Shown here: piece by piece, positions 1-10,164 of the stretch
How the letters are laid out: each line of letters opens with the position of its first letter
Position numbering within the stretch: position 1 is the stretch's first letter
Source of the DNA: Dehalococcoidia bacterium
Lineage (GTDB): Bacteria > Chloroflexota > Dehalococcoidia > GIF9 > UBA5629
Length of the DNA: 62,484 nt
Direction of reading: 5' to 3'
Assembly: GCA_003142375.1 (NCBI GenBank)
Contig: PLME01000019.1
Span: forward strand, 26,223 to 88,706
Made by a program: the position numbers and the translations under genes
Notes under the pieces: generated by a model
Database searches by the model: none
What the model was told of the DNA's origin: nothing
Seen by the model: only the letters and a program-made list of their open reading frames with translations

Positions 1-1986
<1,986 letters not shown>

Positions 1987-1995
1987 TTAATCGCC

Positions 1996-3516
1996 TCAAT
2001 AAGCAGAGCTCTGTTTAAATTCTGCGATTGCCTTCTTGAGTTCTACTTCGGTTTCCGGTTTCAACTGTTTGTCGGCTGCTATCTTTTGGCCGACTGCAGG
2101 GTGGCTGTTGGCCATGAATTTGTAGAATGCATTCTCGAAGGCCGATACCTTTTCTACCGGGACGTCATCGATGAAACCGTTGGTAACGGCGAAGAGTATC
2201 ATGACCTCATTTTCCAGTGAAAGCGGTGCATATTGCGGCTGCTTGAGGATCTCGGTCATGCGCTTGCCGCGTTCGAGCTGAGCCAGAGTAGCTTTGTCCA
2301 GGTCCGAAGCACCGAACTGTGCGAACGTTGCCAGTTCGGCATACTGGGCCATATCCAGCCTGAGTTTGCCCGCAACCTGGCGCATGGCTTTGGTCTGCGC
2401 ATTGCCGCCCACGCGGGATACCGAAAGGCCTACGTTCAGCGAAGGACGGATACCGGCGTTGAACATATCTGTTTCCAGCAGTATCTGGCCGTCGGTGATT
2501 GAGATAACGTTGGTGGGGATATAAGCCGACATGTCGCCGGCTTGTATTTCGATGACAGGCAGGGCTGTAAGAGAACCACCGCCGAGCTCTGCGGAGAGCT
2601 TGGCAGCGCGCTCCAGAAGCCTGGAATGCAGGTAGAACACGTCGCCCGGATAGGCTTCACGGCCGGGCGGTCGGCGCAGGATCAGGGATACCTGGCGGTA
2701 GGCCCAAGCATGCTTGGAAAGGTCATCATATATTATTAAGGCATCTTTGCCCTGCTCCATAAACTCTTCGCCGATAGCGCAGCCTGCATAGGCCGACAGA
2801 TATTGCATCGAGGCGGGATCGGAGGAGGTCGCAACCACGACAACTGTGTGTTCCATGGCGCCGTATTTCCTCAATGTCTCTACGGTATTGGCGACCTTGG
2901 CCGTTTTCTGGCCGATGGCCACGTAAATACAGATCAGGTCTTTGCCTTTCTGTGCAATGATTGTGTCGATCGCAACCGCCGATTTACCGATGGAGCGGTC
3001 GCCGATGATAAGCTCGCGCTGTCCGCGGCCGATAGGTACGAGCGCATCTACGCATTTGATACCGGTATGAACCGAAATGTTGACCGGCTGCCTGTCTACG
3101 ACGTTGGGGGCGATACGTTCGACAGGGCGAGTCTTGGATGTCTTTATGGGTCCCAGACCGTCCAGCGGCTGGCCCAGCGTATTTACTACACGGCCAATGA
3201 GCTCTTTCCCAACCGGGACCTCGACAACGCGACCGGTGCAATGCACTTCGTCGCCTTCTTTAATATGGCTGTATTCACCCAGAATAACTGCGGCCACATT
3301 ATCTTCTTCCAGGTTGAGTGCCAGCCCCATTATGCCGTTGGGGAAGGCAAGCAATTCATTATTCTTAGCTTTGCGCAAGCCCTGAATGCGAGCGACACCG
3401 TCGCCGACTGCAACCACGGTTCCAACGTCTACCATAGTGGCAGTGGCACCGAAGTGCTCAATTTGTTCTTTTATTACCGATACGATGTCTTTTTCCTGGG
3501 ATTTCAATCTGCTCAC
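1996..3516 (-). CDS. atpA: ATP synthase F1 subunit alpha
   Basis: Non-catalytic nucleotide-binding subunit of the F1 head, 506 residues, full length. It begins with the delta-binding N-terminal region, then the beta barrel ([11 protein letters not shown]), then the nucleotide domain. The P-loop at residues 172-179 reads GDRSIGKS instead of the common GDRQTGKT. Lys178 and the Ser/Thr at the last position are kept, so binding should survive, but Q and T are lost at the tip. The conserved motif [23 protein letters not shown] follows. It is the fourth from last gene of the atp operon. Identity is certain; the P-loop variation may be lineage-typical. Confidence 0.98.
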   Translation of the reverse strand: MSRLKSQEKDIVSVIKEQIEHFGATATMVDVGTVVAVGDGVARIQGLRKAKNNELLAFPNGIMGLALNLEEDNVAAVILGEYSHIKEGDEVHCTGRVVEVPVGKELIGRVVNTLGQPLDGLGPIKTSKTRPVERIAPNVVDRQPVNISVHTGIKCVDALVPIGRGQRELIIGDRSIGKSAVAIDTIIAQKGKDLICIYVAIGQKTAKVANTVETLRKYGAMEHTVVVVATSSDPASMQYLSAYAGCAIGEEFMEQGKDALIIYDDLSKHAWAYRQVSLILRRPPGREAYPGDVFYLHSRLLERAAKLSAELGGGSLTALPVIEIQAGDMSAYIPTNVISITDGQILLETDMFNAGIRPSLNVGLSVSRVGGNAQTKAMRQVAGKLRLDMAQYAELATFAQFGASDLDKATLAQLERGKRMTEILKQPQYAPLSLENEVMILFAVTNGFIDDVPVEKVSAFENAFYKFMANSHPAVGQKIAADKQLKPETEVELKKAIAEFKQSSAY

Positions 3517-3531
3517 CCCCTTAAAGGTTGT

Positions 3532-4071
3532 TTATTTACTAGCTTCTACCAGATCTCTCCTCAGCAGGTCCAGCTTATTCCGGACGCTGCCGTCGATTAA
3601 GGTGTCTTCGATTCTGGCGACCATGCCGCCGACTATGGACGGGTTGACCTGGAGCTTAACTGATACTTTCTTTCCGGTTATTTTTTCGAGCTGGCTTGCG
3701 ATTCTTTGCTTTTCAGTGTCGTCGATAGCCACAGCAGTAGTTACCACGGCATGCTTGATGCCGCGCTGCTCATCGAGCAGCGCCTCGTATTCATCTGCAA
3801 TCTGGTCCACGTTCTTTAACTTGCCCTTTAAAATCAGCAGGTAGCACAGGTTAAGGACAAGCTCGTTTGACGTATTAAGTTTCTGTTTGATCAGCTCTGT
3901 TTTTAGATTGAAAGACACTTTAGGATGATCGATCAGCTCTACCATCTCACGATCTTTCATGAGTCCGGCAAGCTTGTGGAGCTCTTTTTGCCATTCATCC
4001 AGGTTCTTATTCGCCTCTGCAATCTGAAAAATCGCTTGAGCATAACGCCTGGCAGAAATCGTCGATATCAT
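3532..4071 (-). CDS. atpH: ATP synthase F1 subunit delta
   Basis: Peripheral-stalk subunit that fixes the alpha3beta3 head to subunit b. The 179-residue protein starts with the typical ISARRYAQAIFQIAE helix and ends with the strand GSVRNKLDLLRRDLVEASK; the region VNPSIVGGMVARIEDTLIDGS is the most conserved part of the family. It lies 15 nt before atpA and 15 nt after atpF in the operon. Length and sequence are normal. Confidence 0.97.
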   Translation of the reverse strand: MISTISARRYAQAIFQIAEANKNLDEWQKELHKLAGLMKDREMVELIDHPKVSFNLKTELIKQKLNTSNELVLNLCYLLILKGKLKNVDQIADEYEALLDEQRGIKHAVVTTAVAIDDTEKQRIASQLEKITGKKVSVKLQVNPSIVGGMVARIEDTLIDGSVRNKLDLLRRDLVEASK

Positions 4072-4086
4072 TTATTTATCCTGTCT

Positions 4087-4587
4087 CTAATTCCGTTTAA
4101 AAGTGTTGCTCTGATCCAGGACCTCATTGATCAGCTTGAGGTGTTTCTGTGCGTCCAGTGATTCCTTAATTACCTTCTCTGCTGCAAGGACAGTAAGGTT
4201 GGAGAACTCTGATCGCAACTCTGCAATGGACTTGTCACGCTCCAGTTTGATCTCAGCTCTGGCCTTGTTTATGATAACGTCTGCTTCCTGGCGCGCTCCG
4301 TCTTTGGCCTCCTCCTTTATTTTTTCAGCAATCTGGGAGGCCTGGGCAATTATCACTTGCCCTTCTTTGCGTGCAGCTACAACCGCTGCTTTGATCTGCT
4401 CTTCGCTGCGGCTCATCTGCTCCTTTATTTTCTCTGCCTGTTCAAGGCTTTCCTTTATCTTAGCCTGTCTTTCGTCCAGCATCTTGAGGACCGGCTTGTA
4501 CAGGATTGCGGTGAGAAGGCCGAACAAAACAAGGAAGTTGACCAGAAAAGCAACCAGCAGTTGCCAATTGATGCCGATACTTTCCAT
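4087..4587 (-). CDS. atpF: ATP synthase F0 subunit b
   Basis: Membrane-anchored stator stalk, 166 residues. One N-terminal membrane helix (about residues 8-30, NWQLLVAFLVNFLVLFGLLTAIL) is followed by YKPVLKMLDERQAKI and a long charged coiled coil rich in Glu, Lys and Ala. A Shine-Dalgarno-like GAGGTAA precedes the ATG. A gap of 107 nt separates it from atpE, the largest within the operon; I see no gene there. Confidence 0.97.
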   Translation of the reverse strand: MESIGINWQLLVAFLVNFLVLFGLLTAILYKPVLKMLDERQAKIKESLEQAEKIKEQMSRSEEQIKAAVVAARKEGQVIIAQASQIAEKIKEEAKDGARQEADVIINKARAEIKLERDKSIAELRSEFSNLTVLAAEKVIKESLDAQKHLKLINEVLDQSNTFKRN

Positions 4588-4694
4588 ATTTACCTCAAAC
4601 TTCCATTTTCCTGTATTTTCTCATGCGGTGCCAGCTATAACTTCCGTCACCGGGCGGGCGCGTAACCAAGTGCGTGCCCTGCCTTTCACAGTTA

Positions 4695-4925
<231 letters not shown>

Positions 4926-4956
4926 CTAATTCCTCCTTTTTACTTGTCCGTAATTA

Positions 4957-5925
4957 TTAATGTTGTTCAGCACCCTCTTCATGGTGCGAGGTTACTGCCA
5001 TTACTCCGAATACCAGTGTTAACCCGGCAAAGATCATAGCCTGCAGGAAACCGACCAGGGTTTCCAGCCCGTAGAACGGGACGGGAGCTATAAAAGCCAC
5101 CAGGAAGGTCATTACGCCGAGCAATATTTCACCGGCAGTCATGTTTCCAAATAGACGGAAGGTAAAGCTTACTATTCTGATAAAGTGGCTTAAAATTTCC
5201 AGCAGCCCTACATATATATTAATGAAACCGAAAGCAAAGCCGCTGATAAACGATTTAGCGTCGCCTTTAAAAAGCTTTCCGAAGGCTTTGCCCAGCGCGC
5301 TGAACTGGAAGAATGAATCGATATACTTGAGGGGGCCAATCTTGCTGAAGCCAAGGTATTCGATAAAGCAGAAAGATACAAGGGCAATAGAAAGAGTAAG
5401 GTTAACATCTGTATTGGCTGCCCGCAGGAACGGGATGATGACCGTGCCCCCTGCGGTGTGTTCAATCGGGCCCCAGGTGCCCCACAGGGGGATAAGGGCC
5501 AGCAGGGCGTTGGTAACGACATATAAAAATATGGTAGTAATCAGCGGGAAAAACGCGCGTACGTGTTTCTCTCCGGCTACGCCTTCAATGGTATTATAAA
5601 TGCCCTCGACCACCACTTCAGCAAAACTCTGCATCCTTCCAGGTATGATTTTCATCTTCCTGGTGGCGGAGAAGAATAGGAGGAACAGTACCAGGATGGT
5701 AACCCACGAGGCTATGACGGTGTTGGTGATATTGAACCCGCCTATGTGGAAAATCGGTTCGGAAGGAAGCTGCACAAAGGGTTTGGATACTTGCAGGTTC
5801 TTGGGTACCTGGATATTGAAAAACTTGCTGCCGAGCGGTCCCATGACAAATGATGTCAGGAAGAGCGCAAGGACTATAATGCCCAGGATGACCATTAAAC
5901 GGCTGGAGCAACCTAGTTTACTCAC
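4957..5925 (-). CDS. atpB: ATP synthase F0 subunit a
   Basis: Stator subunit that forms the two half-channels for protons against the c ring. The 322-residue protein carries several membrane helices. The essential arginine is Arg257 within the motif SFTFRLFGNMTAGEILLG. An N-terminal membrane segment near residues 10-30 precedes the first conserved helix. The start overlaps the 3' end of the upstream atpI/Z-like gene by 8 nt, implying translational coupling. Length is slightly above the E. coli protein because of the N-terminal part. Confidence 0.97.
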   Translation of the reverse strand: MSKLGCSSRLMVILGIIVLALFLTSFVMGPLGSKFFNIQVPKNLQVSKPFVQLPSEPIFHIGGFNITNTVIASWVTILVLFLLFFSATRKMKIIPGRMQSFAEVVVEGIYNTIEGVAGEKHVRAFFPLITTIFLYVVTNALLALIPLWGTWGPIEHTAGGTVIIPFLRAANTDVNLTLSIALVSFCFIEYLGFSKIGPLKYIDSFFQFSALGKAFGKLFKGDAKSFISGFAFGFINIYVGLLEILSHFIRIVSFTFRLFGNMTAGEILLGVMTFLVAFIAPVPFYGLETLVGFLQAMIFAGLTLVFGVMAVTSHHEEGAEQH

Positions 5926-6220
5926 TGTCCTGCTCCTTTATCGAGTTCTTTTTGACGTCCATGACTTTTTGCTCTTTTATAAACTGGCGCAGCATACGGT
6001 ATAGTCCGTATCCCGCTACCATGGTTCCCGTTACAAACCCTATTAACGTGCACAGTGGTCGGCTATTCAATCTCTCGGGAGCATCCAACCACAGACCAAT
6101 TAGCGTTGGCACAACCAGGCTAAGTGCGACGTACCAACCTACATTAAAAAGAAACCAGAACGATCTTAGCAGCTGTCTTTTTTCTGATTTCTGTTCCTTA
6201 TCTTGTCTAAGCACAGGCAT
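5918..6220 (-). CDS. AtpI/AtpZ-like small membrane protein, first gene of the atp operon
   Basis: A 100-residue protein with two hydrophobic helices (about residues 24-48, FNVGWYVALSLVVPTLIGLWLD, and 57-78, CTLIGFVTGTMVAGYGLYRML) and charged ends, matching the small AtpI/AtpZ proteins that lead many atp operons and are linked to c-ring assembly or Mg transport. The start is uncertain: the ATG at 6220 is part of the -10 box of the likely operon promoter (6219-6248), so an RNA made from it could not contain this ATG. A GTG at codon 3 (6214-6212) falls almost at the expected +1 and would give a leaderless mRNA. Confidence 0.8.
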   Translation of the reverse strand: MPVLRQDKEQKSEKRQLLRSFWFLFNVGWYVALSLVVPTLIGLWLDAPERLNSRPLCTLIGFVTGTMVAGYGLYRMLRQFIKEQKVMDVKKNSIKEQDSE

Positions 6221-6248
6221 TATAACAAGTCCAACTTTTATCCGTCAA
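6219..6248 (-). promoter_or_regulatory. Promoter of the atp operon
   Basis: On the minus strand TTGACG (6248-6243) and TATAAT (6224-6219) are separated by 18 nt, close to the sigma-70 consensus. The -10 box covers the ATG of the first gene, so transcription should begin near 6212-6214, at codon 3. No other comparable promoter was seen in the 150-nt gap to the DUF151 gene. Confidence 0.65.
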
Positions 6249-6370
6249 CGGAATTTCCATTGATTTTTTTGGGTGCTTCGATACGCCTTAGCAATTACGC
6301 ATTTTAAGCAATGCCGGTGCTTACAATTGTAAAGTCATGCAGGGGCCAACTTATTTCAGGAATTCAATGC

Positions 6371-7156
6371 TTAACCCTTTTTCTTGCCGAAATCATCGAG
6401 ATCCAGTCCATTGATGAAATCATAGAAAGCCGAAAGCTTCTTCAATTCCTGCTCGTCAACCTGCTCCTGCTGCGCGGCGTTAGCCACATCAGGCTTGGTC
6501 TGCGGCGTAATCTTGCCGGTTTCTGCATCGAGGATGATGCCGGCCTTATCCAGGACTGATTCTTCGGCGTAAATGGGTGCCGTTACCCTGACCGCCAGAG
6601 CTATGGCATCGCTCGGACGTGAATCCAGCTTCATTTTTGTCAGTAGCCAGCGTTTGTTATGTTCGTCATAGAAGACTTCAAACATCCACCCTTCACCCCC
6701 GTCAACTTCCATGAAGTGCTTCTTGGCATCCATCCATTTGCGCACAATTGTGGATTTAAACTCCCGGCCCTGCCACGTCAGCGAAAGCCTGGAATCGTTT
6801 TCGAAATCACGCACCTTATTGCCGCCTCCCTGCGCTTCAATTTCGATCACCGGGGGGCCTTCGTTGAATTCGAACACAATCTGGGCATAAAAGGTGTCGG
6901 AGCGCAGGTCGTTGACCACGATCCTGTTGATGGTCGTGCCTGATAGAGACTCCAGGGCAAAAATGGTGTTTTTCAACAGGTCATGCGTCATTGGCCGGGA
7001 TACGTCTACGTTCTGAAGCTTCATAGAAATAGCATCGGCCTCAGCGGGACCTATCCAGATAGGAAGATAACGATCGGTCTGCCTTTCCTTGAGGATTACC
7101 ACGTGCTGGTAATTCATCAGGCTAACCCGAATGCTGTCGATTTGCATTTCTTTCAT
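6371..7156 (-). CDS. DUF151 (bifunctional nuclease family) protein with internal insertion
   Basis: Residues 1-97 match the N-terminal half of the DUF151/BFN family (LPIWIGPAEADAISMKLQ, RPMTHDLLKN, INRIVVNDLRSDTFYAQIVFEF), and residues 177-203 match its second half (LDSRPSDAIALAVRVTAPIYAEESVLD). Family members from plants and thermophiles are reported to have nuclease activity; the cellular role in bacteria is unclear. In typical members the two blocks are joined directly. Here about 68 residues (109-176), rich in Trp, Lys and acidic residues, split them. A C-terminal acidic helix follows. The gene is alone, divergent from dtd, with its own promoter. Family call is firm; function is not. Confidence 0.85.
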   Translation of the reverse strand: MKEMQIDSIRVSLMNYQHVVILKERQTDRYLPIWIGPAEADAISMKLQNVDVSRPMTHDLLKNTIFALESLSGTTINRIVVNDLRSDTFYAQIVFEFNEGPPVIEIEAQGGGNKVRDFENDSRLSLTWQGREFKSTIVRKWMDAKKHFMEVDGGEGWMFEVFYDEHNKRWLLTKMKLDSRPSDAIALAVRVTAPIYAEESVLDKAGIILDAETGKITPQTKPDVANAAQQEQVDEQELKKLSAFYDFINGLDLDDFGKKKG

Positions 7157-7188
7157 AAGAGTTCTTCAGAGCAAACGGCTTAGATGTG

Positions 7189-7217
7189 ATTGTAGCCCAA
7201 GCCTTCTGGGGTGTCAA
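7189..7217 (-). promoter_or_regulatory. Promoter of the DUF151 gene
   Basis: Minus-strand TTGACA (7217-7212), a 17-nt spacer and TACAAT (7194-7189). It predicts a leader of about 25 nt before the ATG at 7156. Confidence 0.6.
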
Positions 7218-7299
7218 TAAGATTAAATACGAATAGTTTACCCCTGATGGGACTTATAAGCCGGTGCCTTGAGCCCGATAATATTAGCACCATCAACTT

Positions 7300-7328
7300 T
7301 TGTTTACAATCGCCCGATTTACTACAAT
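7300..7328 (+). promoter_or_regulatory. Promoter of dtd
   Basis: TTGTTT, 17 nt, TACAAT. Transcription would start near 7335, leaving a short leader that holds the strong GGAGG site of dtd. Confidence 0.5.
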
Positions 7329-7357
7329 ATTGCCGGCAGAATTGCCGGAGGAAGGTT

Positions 7358-7813
7358 GTGAAAGCGCTATTACAGAGGGTAACACGGGCCAGCGTCACGG
7401 TTGACGGCAAGGTATTGGGCCAGATAGGGCCCGGTTTCGTGATCCTCCTGGGCGTAGCTGCGGAAGATTCGGAAAAAGATGCCGATTATCTCGTGGACAA
7501 GATAGTGAACCTGAGAGTTTTCAACGATGAGGAAGGCAAATTTAACCTGTCTGCGCTCCAGGTCAAGGCCGGGTTGCTGGTTATCAGCCAGTTTACACTG
7601 CTAGCCGATGCCAGGAAGGGACGCCGCCCCAACTTTACTTCGGCCGCACTGCCGGATAGGGCTGAAGCCCTTTACAACTATTTTATTGATAAGGTTATTG
7701 AATCAGGGCTTAAGGTTGAAAGGGGAAGTTTCGGCGCCCATATGCTGGTGGAAATTCTCAACGACGGTCCGGTCACCATAATGCTGGACAGTAAAGATAA
7801 GCTTCCCACATAA
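7358..7813 (+). CDS. dtd: D-aminoacyl-tRNA deacylase
   Basis: Removes D-amino acids wrongly attached to tRNA, acting in the cytoplasm as a dimer. The protein of 151 residues has the family length and both active-site motifs: SQFTLLAD near residue 79 and the Gly-cisPro loop NDGPVT near residue 138. I start it at GTG 7358, because the family begins (M)KALLQRVTRASVTVDG and GGAGG lies 6 nt upstream (7347-7351). An open frame back to 7211 would add 49 residues with no family match. The next gene is the Fur-family regulator after a 63-nt gap containing a palindrome. Confidence 0.95.
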   Translation: MKALLQRVTRASVTVDGKVLGQIGPGFVILLGVAAEDSEKDADYLVDKIVNLRVFNDEEGKFNLSALQVKAGLLVISQFTLLADARKGRRPNFTSAALPDRAEALYNYFIDKVIESGLKVERGSFGAHMLVEILNDGPVTIMLDSKDKLPT

Positions 7814-7825
7814 GCAACCGCTATT

Positions 7826-7845
7826 AATTGCAACTAGTTGCAATT
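7826..7845. promoter_or_regulatory. Perfect 20-bp palindrome, candidate metal-regulator operator
   Basis: AATTGCAACTAGTTGCAATT is identical to its own reverse complement. Its right half contains the TTGCAA that serves as -35 box for the Fur-family gene, so a protein bound here would block RNA polymerase. The TTGCAA half-sites and the position next to a Fur-family gene and a cobalt/nickel transporter suggest autoregulation by that protein. The binding protein is inferred. Confidence 0.7.
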
Positions 7846-7866
7846 ACATTCATTCTCTGCCATAAT
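7838..7866 (+). promoter_or_regulatory. Promoter of the fur-like gene and cbiMQO
   Basis: TTGCAA (7838-7843), 17 nt, CATAAT (7861-7866). The predicted start near 7873 is only about 4 nt before the ATG at 7877, so the mRNA is nearly leaderless; no Shine-Dalgarno site is present. The -35 box lies in the palindrome. Confidence 0.55.
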
Positions 7867-7876
7867 ATTCGGCATT

Positions 7877-8293
7877 ATGAGTTGCACAAAAGCTTTGCTG
7901 CAAAAGGGATACCGTCTTACCCCTCAACGTATAATGGTAGTCGATGCGCTTCATGGGGCCAAACGCCATATCAGCGCAGAGGAGATTTTCCAACGTGTTC
8001 GTGAGAAATACCCCTACGCCAATATTTCCACGGTCTACCGCACGCTTGAACTTCTGAAAGAGCTCGGATTGGCGGCCGAAATAAGCATGGGTGACGGCAT
8101 AGTGCGTTACCATGCCAGGGAAAATAGCAGGCATCACCACCTGGTCTGTACCAAATGCGGCAGCATGCTGGATCTGCCGGAATCCGACCTCGAGCCGCTT
8201 GAGCAGTCCCTCATTAAAAACCACGGGTTTAAAGCCGATATCAATCATCTGGCTATTTTCGGGCTATGTTCGAAGTGCCAGAAAAAAACCTGA
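7877..8293 (+). CDS. Fur-family metal-responsive repressor (Zur/Nur/Fur type)
   Basis: A 138-residue DNA-binding repressor. Residues 1-75 form the winged helix (GYRLTPQRIMVVDAL, ISTVYRTLELLKELGL). The dimerisation domain has HHHLVC at 86-91 and two Cys pairs, C91/C94 and C131/C134, the structural zinc site of the family. I chose ATG 7877, which gives the normal short N-terminus; an upstream in-frame ATG at 7838 lies inside the promoter. It is followed after 24 nt by cbiM in the same frame, so it probably controls cobalt or nickel uptake. The metal it senses cannot be read from sequence. Confidence 0.9.
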   Translation: MSCTKALLQKGYRLTPQRIMVVDALHGAKRHISAEEIFQRVREKYPYANISTVYRTLELLKELGLAAEISMGDGIVRYHARENSRHHHLVCTKCGSMLDLPESDLEPLEQSLIKNHGFKADINHLAIFGLCSKCQKKT

Positions 8294-8306
8294 GTTAAAA
8301 CTGCCG

Positions 8307-8311
8307 GGAGG
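8307..8311 (+). promoter_or_regulatory. Ribosome binding site that fixes an AUU start for cbiM
   Basis: GGAGG ending 6 nt before the ATT codon at 8318. No ATG, GTG or TTG exists in this frame between the preceding stop (8291-8293) and the ATG at 8363, which is 51 nt downstream of this site and has no Shine-Dalgarno site of its own. Confidence 0.75.
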
Positions 8312-8317
8312 ATTGCC

Positions 8318-9349
8318 ATTCATATACCTGATGGTTACCTTAGCCCTGCCACCTGCGGGACAATGTACGTTGTCTCGGCGCCCTTTTGGTATGCAGCGCT
8401 TCAACGTGTGCGCAAGGTTCTCACCCATCGGACCGTCCCGGCGCTTGCCCTGTTTTCCGCTTTTACCTTTATATTGATGATGTTCAATATTCCTTTGCCC
8501 GGGGGAACTACCGGTCATGCTGTGGGCGGAACGCTGGTAGCGATCGTGCTCGGCCCGTGGGCGGCGGTGTTGAGTGTATCGGTTGTTCTAGCTATCCAGG
8601 CTTTACTTTTTGGTGACGGCGGACTGACAACCTTCGGCGCTAATTGTTTCAATATGGCCGTAGTATTGCCCATGGTCGGCTATTTTATATATAAAGTGAT
8701 AAGCGGCAATTCGGATATAAGTTCCACCCGCCGACTGGCGGGCGCTATTATCGGCAGCTATTTCGGCATAATCGCCGCCGCTTTAGTCGCAGGACTTGAG
8801 CTGGGACTCCAGCCGCTCTTATTTCATACACTCGACGGCACTCCACTATATGCTCCCTACGGTCTTAATGTGGCTATATCTGCCATGGCAATTGGTCATC
8901 TTGCTGTAGCTGGTCCTGTTGAATCTATTGTGACCGGGCTGGTCTTCTTCTATTTGCAAAAATCTCACTCCACTCTTCTCTGTGGGGAAGCTTCGCGAAA
9001 GAGAGAGGGCAAGCTGTGGCTTGTTTGGGCCGGCGCCCTGGTCGTGCTGGCATTTGCCACCCCTCTGGGTTTGCTGGCCGCCGGAACTGCCTGGGGCGAA
9101 TGGGCTGCTGACGAGCTTCAAAATCTCTTGGGATATATACCTCGGGGCTTGAAGAGTATGTCGAATCTCTGGCATGCTCCGCTGCCTGACTATATTGTCC
9201 CCGGCATGGGAGATATAGCGGGATACATCGTCTCAGCCCTGCTTGGCATTGTTCTACTATGTTTCCTTGTTTGGATGCTTGGCCGTTGGATCACCCGCAG
9301 GAATAAGGTAAAGAAAAAGCAGTCTTCTACGGGGGTATCCGGCATATGA
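8318..9349 (+). CDS. cbiM: Cobalt/nickel ECF transporter substrate-binding subunit CbiM fused to a NikN/PDGLE-like domain, AUU start
   Basis: Membrane S component that binds Co or Ni and delivers it through CbiQ/CbiO. Translated from ATT 8318 the protein begins (M)HIPDGYLSP, the invariant CbiM/NikM N-terminus, and has PGGTTGHAVGG with His at position 67. In NikM structures the N-terminal amine, His2 and His67 bind the metal, so this start is functionally required. Residues 1-210 are the CbiM membrane domain; the C-terminal part (TPLGLLAAGTAWGEWAADEL, PLPDYIVPG, final membrane helix) is a fused NikN/PDGLE-like domain. Length 343 residues. The stop overlaps the cbiQ start by 4 nt (ATGA). A start at ATG 8363 would delete the metal site. 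Confidence 0.88.
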   Translation: MHIPDGYLSPATCGTMYVVSAPFWYAALQRVRKVLTHRTVPALALFSAFTFILMMFNIPLPGGTTGHAVGGTLVAIVLGPWAAVLSVSVVLAIQALLFGDGGLTTFGANCFNMAVVLPMVGYFIYKVISGNSDISSTRRLAGAIIGSYFGIIAAALVAGLELGLQPLLFHTLDGTPLYAPYGLNVAISAMAIGHLAVAGPVESIVTGLVFFYLQKSHSTLLCGEASRKREGKLWLVWAGALVVLAFATPLGLLAAGTAWGEWAADELQNLLGYIPRGLKSMSNLWHAPLPDYIVPGMGDIAGYIVSALLGIVLLCFLVWMLGRWITRRNKVKKKQSSTGVSGI

Positions 9350-10164
9350 CCGGAGGGGGTTTCCTGGCCAGGAACATTGCCGGATTTACTCAGGCTCTGG
9401 AATCAGTGCTTGTAACTGAGAACCTGTCCCGTATCCCCGGGTTCATGCAGGGCCTGGATCCCAGGGTAAAGGTTATAACTTTACTGCTCTTTATTATCTT
9501 TGTCGGGCTGGCACAAGATTTTCCCATTTTAATAGCCATTCTCATCCTGTCCCTGGTCTTGGTCTTGTTATCAAAAATCCCGATGGCACTTTATTTCAAG
9601 CGGTTGTTTATATTTATACCGATATTTACCGCGGTAATTGCTATACCTGCCCTTTTTATCACGCCGGGAACTCCGCTACTATCCGTGGCAGGAAAGGCCG
9701 TCATCACCTTGCAAGGGGCGCGAACCGCAGGGCTCCTTATTTTGCGGGTTACTGATTCTCTTTCGCTTGGTCTACTTTTAATTATTACAACGCCCTGGAC
9801 AAAATTTCTGGTGGCCTTGCGCTGGCTACGTTTGCCGTCACTGATAGTGGATATCCTGGGAATGACTTACCGCTATATATTCCTCTTGCTGCACACTGCC
9901 AACTCCATGTTCATGGCAAGGCAGAGCCGTACTATAGGCGGCTTCACGGGAGCGGAAAATAGGCGGTGGCTGGGTCGTGCTCTGGCTACAACCATGGTCA
10001 AATCACAGTATCTAAGCGAAGAGGTCTACCTGGCCATGTTGTCACGCGGTTACCAGGGCGAAATACGTACCTTGAGCGAATTAAATATAAGGGGTCGTGA
10101 CTTTGTCTGGATGGCTTTCACCCTCTCCGCTTTATCGCTTATATTATGGAGTATTTACCGGTGA
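9346..10164 (+). CDS. cbiQ: Cobalt/nickel ECF transporter transmembrane coupling subunit
   Basis: T component linking the ATPase to CbiM. The 272-residue protein has about five membrane helices and the conserved cytoplasmic coupling motifs: ARQSR near residue 190 and LSRGYQGE near residue 228, which dock into the ABC ATPase. The N-terminal part (LSRIPGFMQGLDPRVKVI) is typical. It overlaps cbiM by 4 nt and the cbiO GTG by 4 nt, so the three are translationally coupled. Confidence 0.95.
   Translation: MTGGGFLARNIAGFTQALESVLVTENLSRIPGFMQGLDPRVKVITLLLFIIFVGLAQDFPILIAILILSLVLVLLSKIPMALYFKRLFIFIPIFTAVIAIPALFITPGTPLLSVAGKAVITLQGARTAGLLILRVTDSLSLGLLLIITTPWTKFLVALRWLRLPSLIVDILGMTYRYIFLLLHTANSMFMARQSRTIGGFTGAENRRWLGRALATTMVKSQYLSEEVYLAMLSRGYQGEIRTLSELNIRGRDFVWMAFTLSALSLILWSIYR

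Noticed and set aside
2803..3600. A 265-codon open frame on the strand opposite atpA
   Set aside because: It is wholly antisense to a certain gene, has no family resemblance, and follows from the codon bias of atpA.
4588..4694. Possible extra gene between atpF and atpE
   Set aside because: Only 107 nt, no open frame with a ribosome site; treated as spacer.
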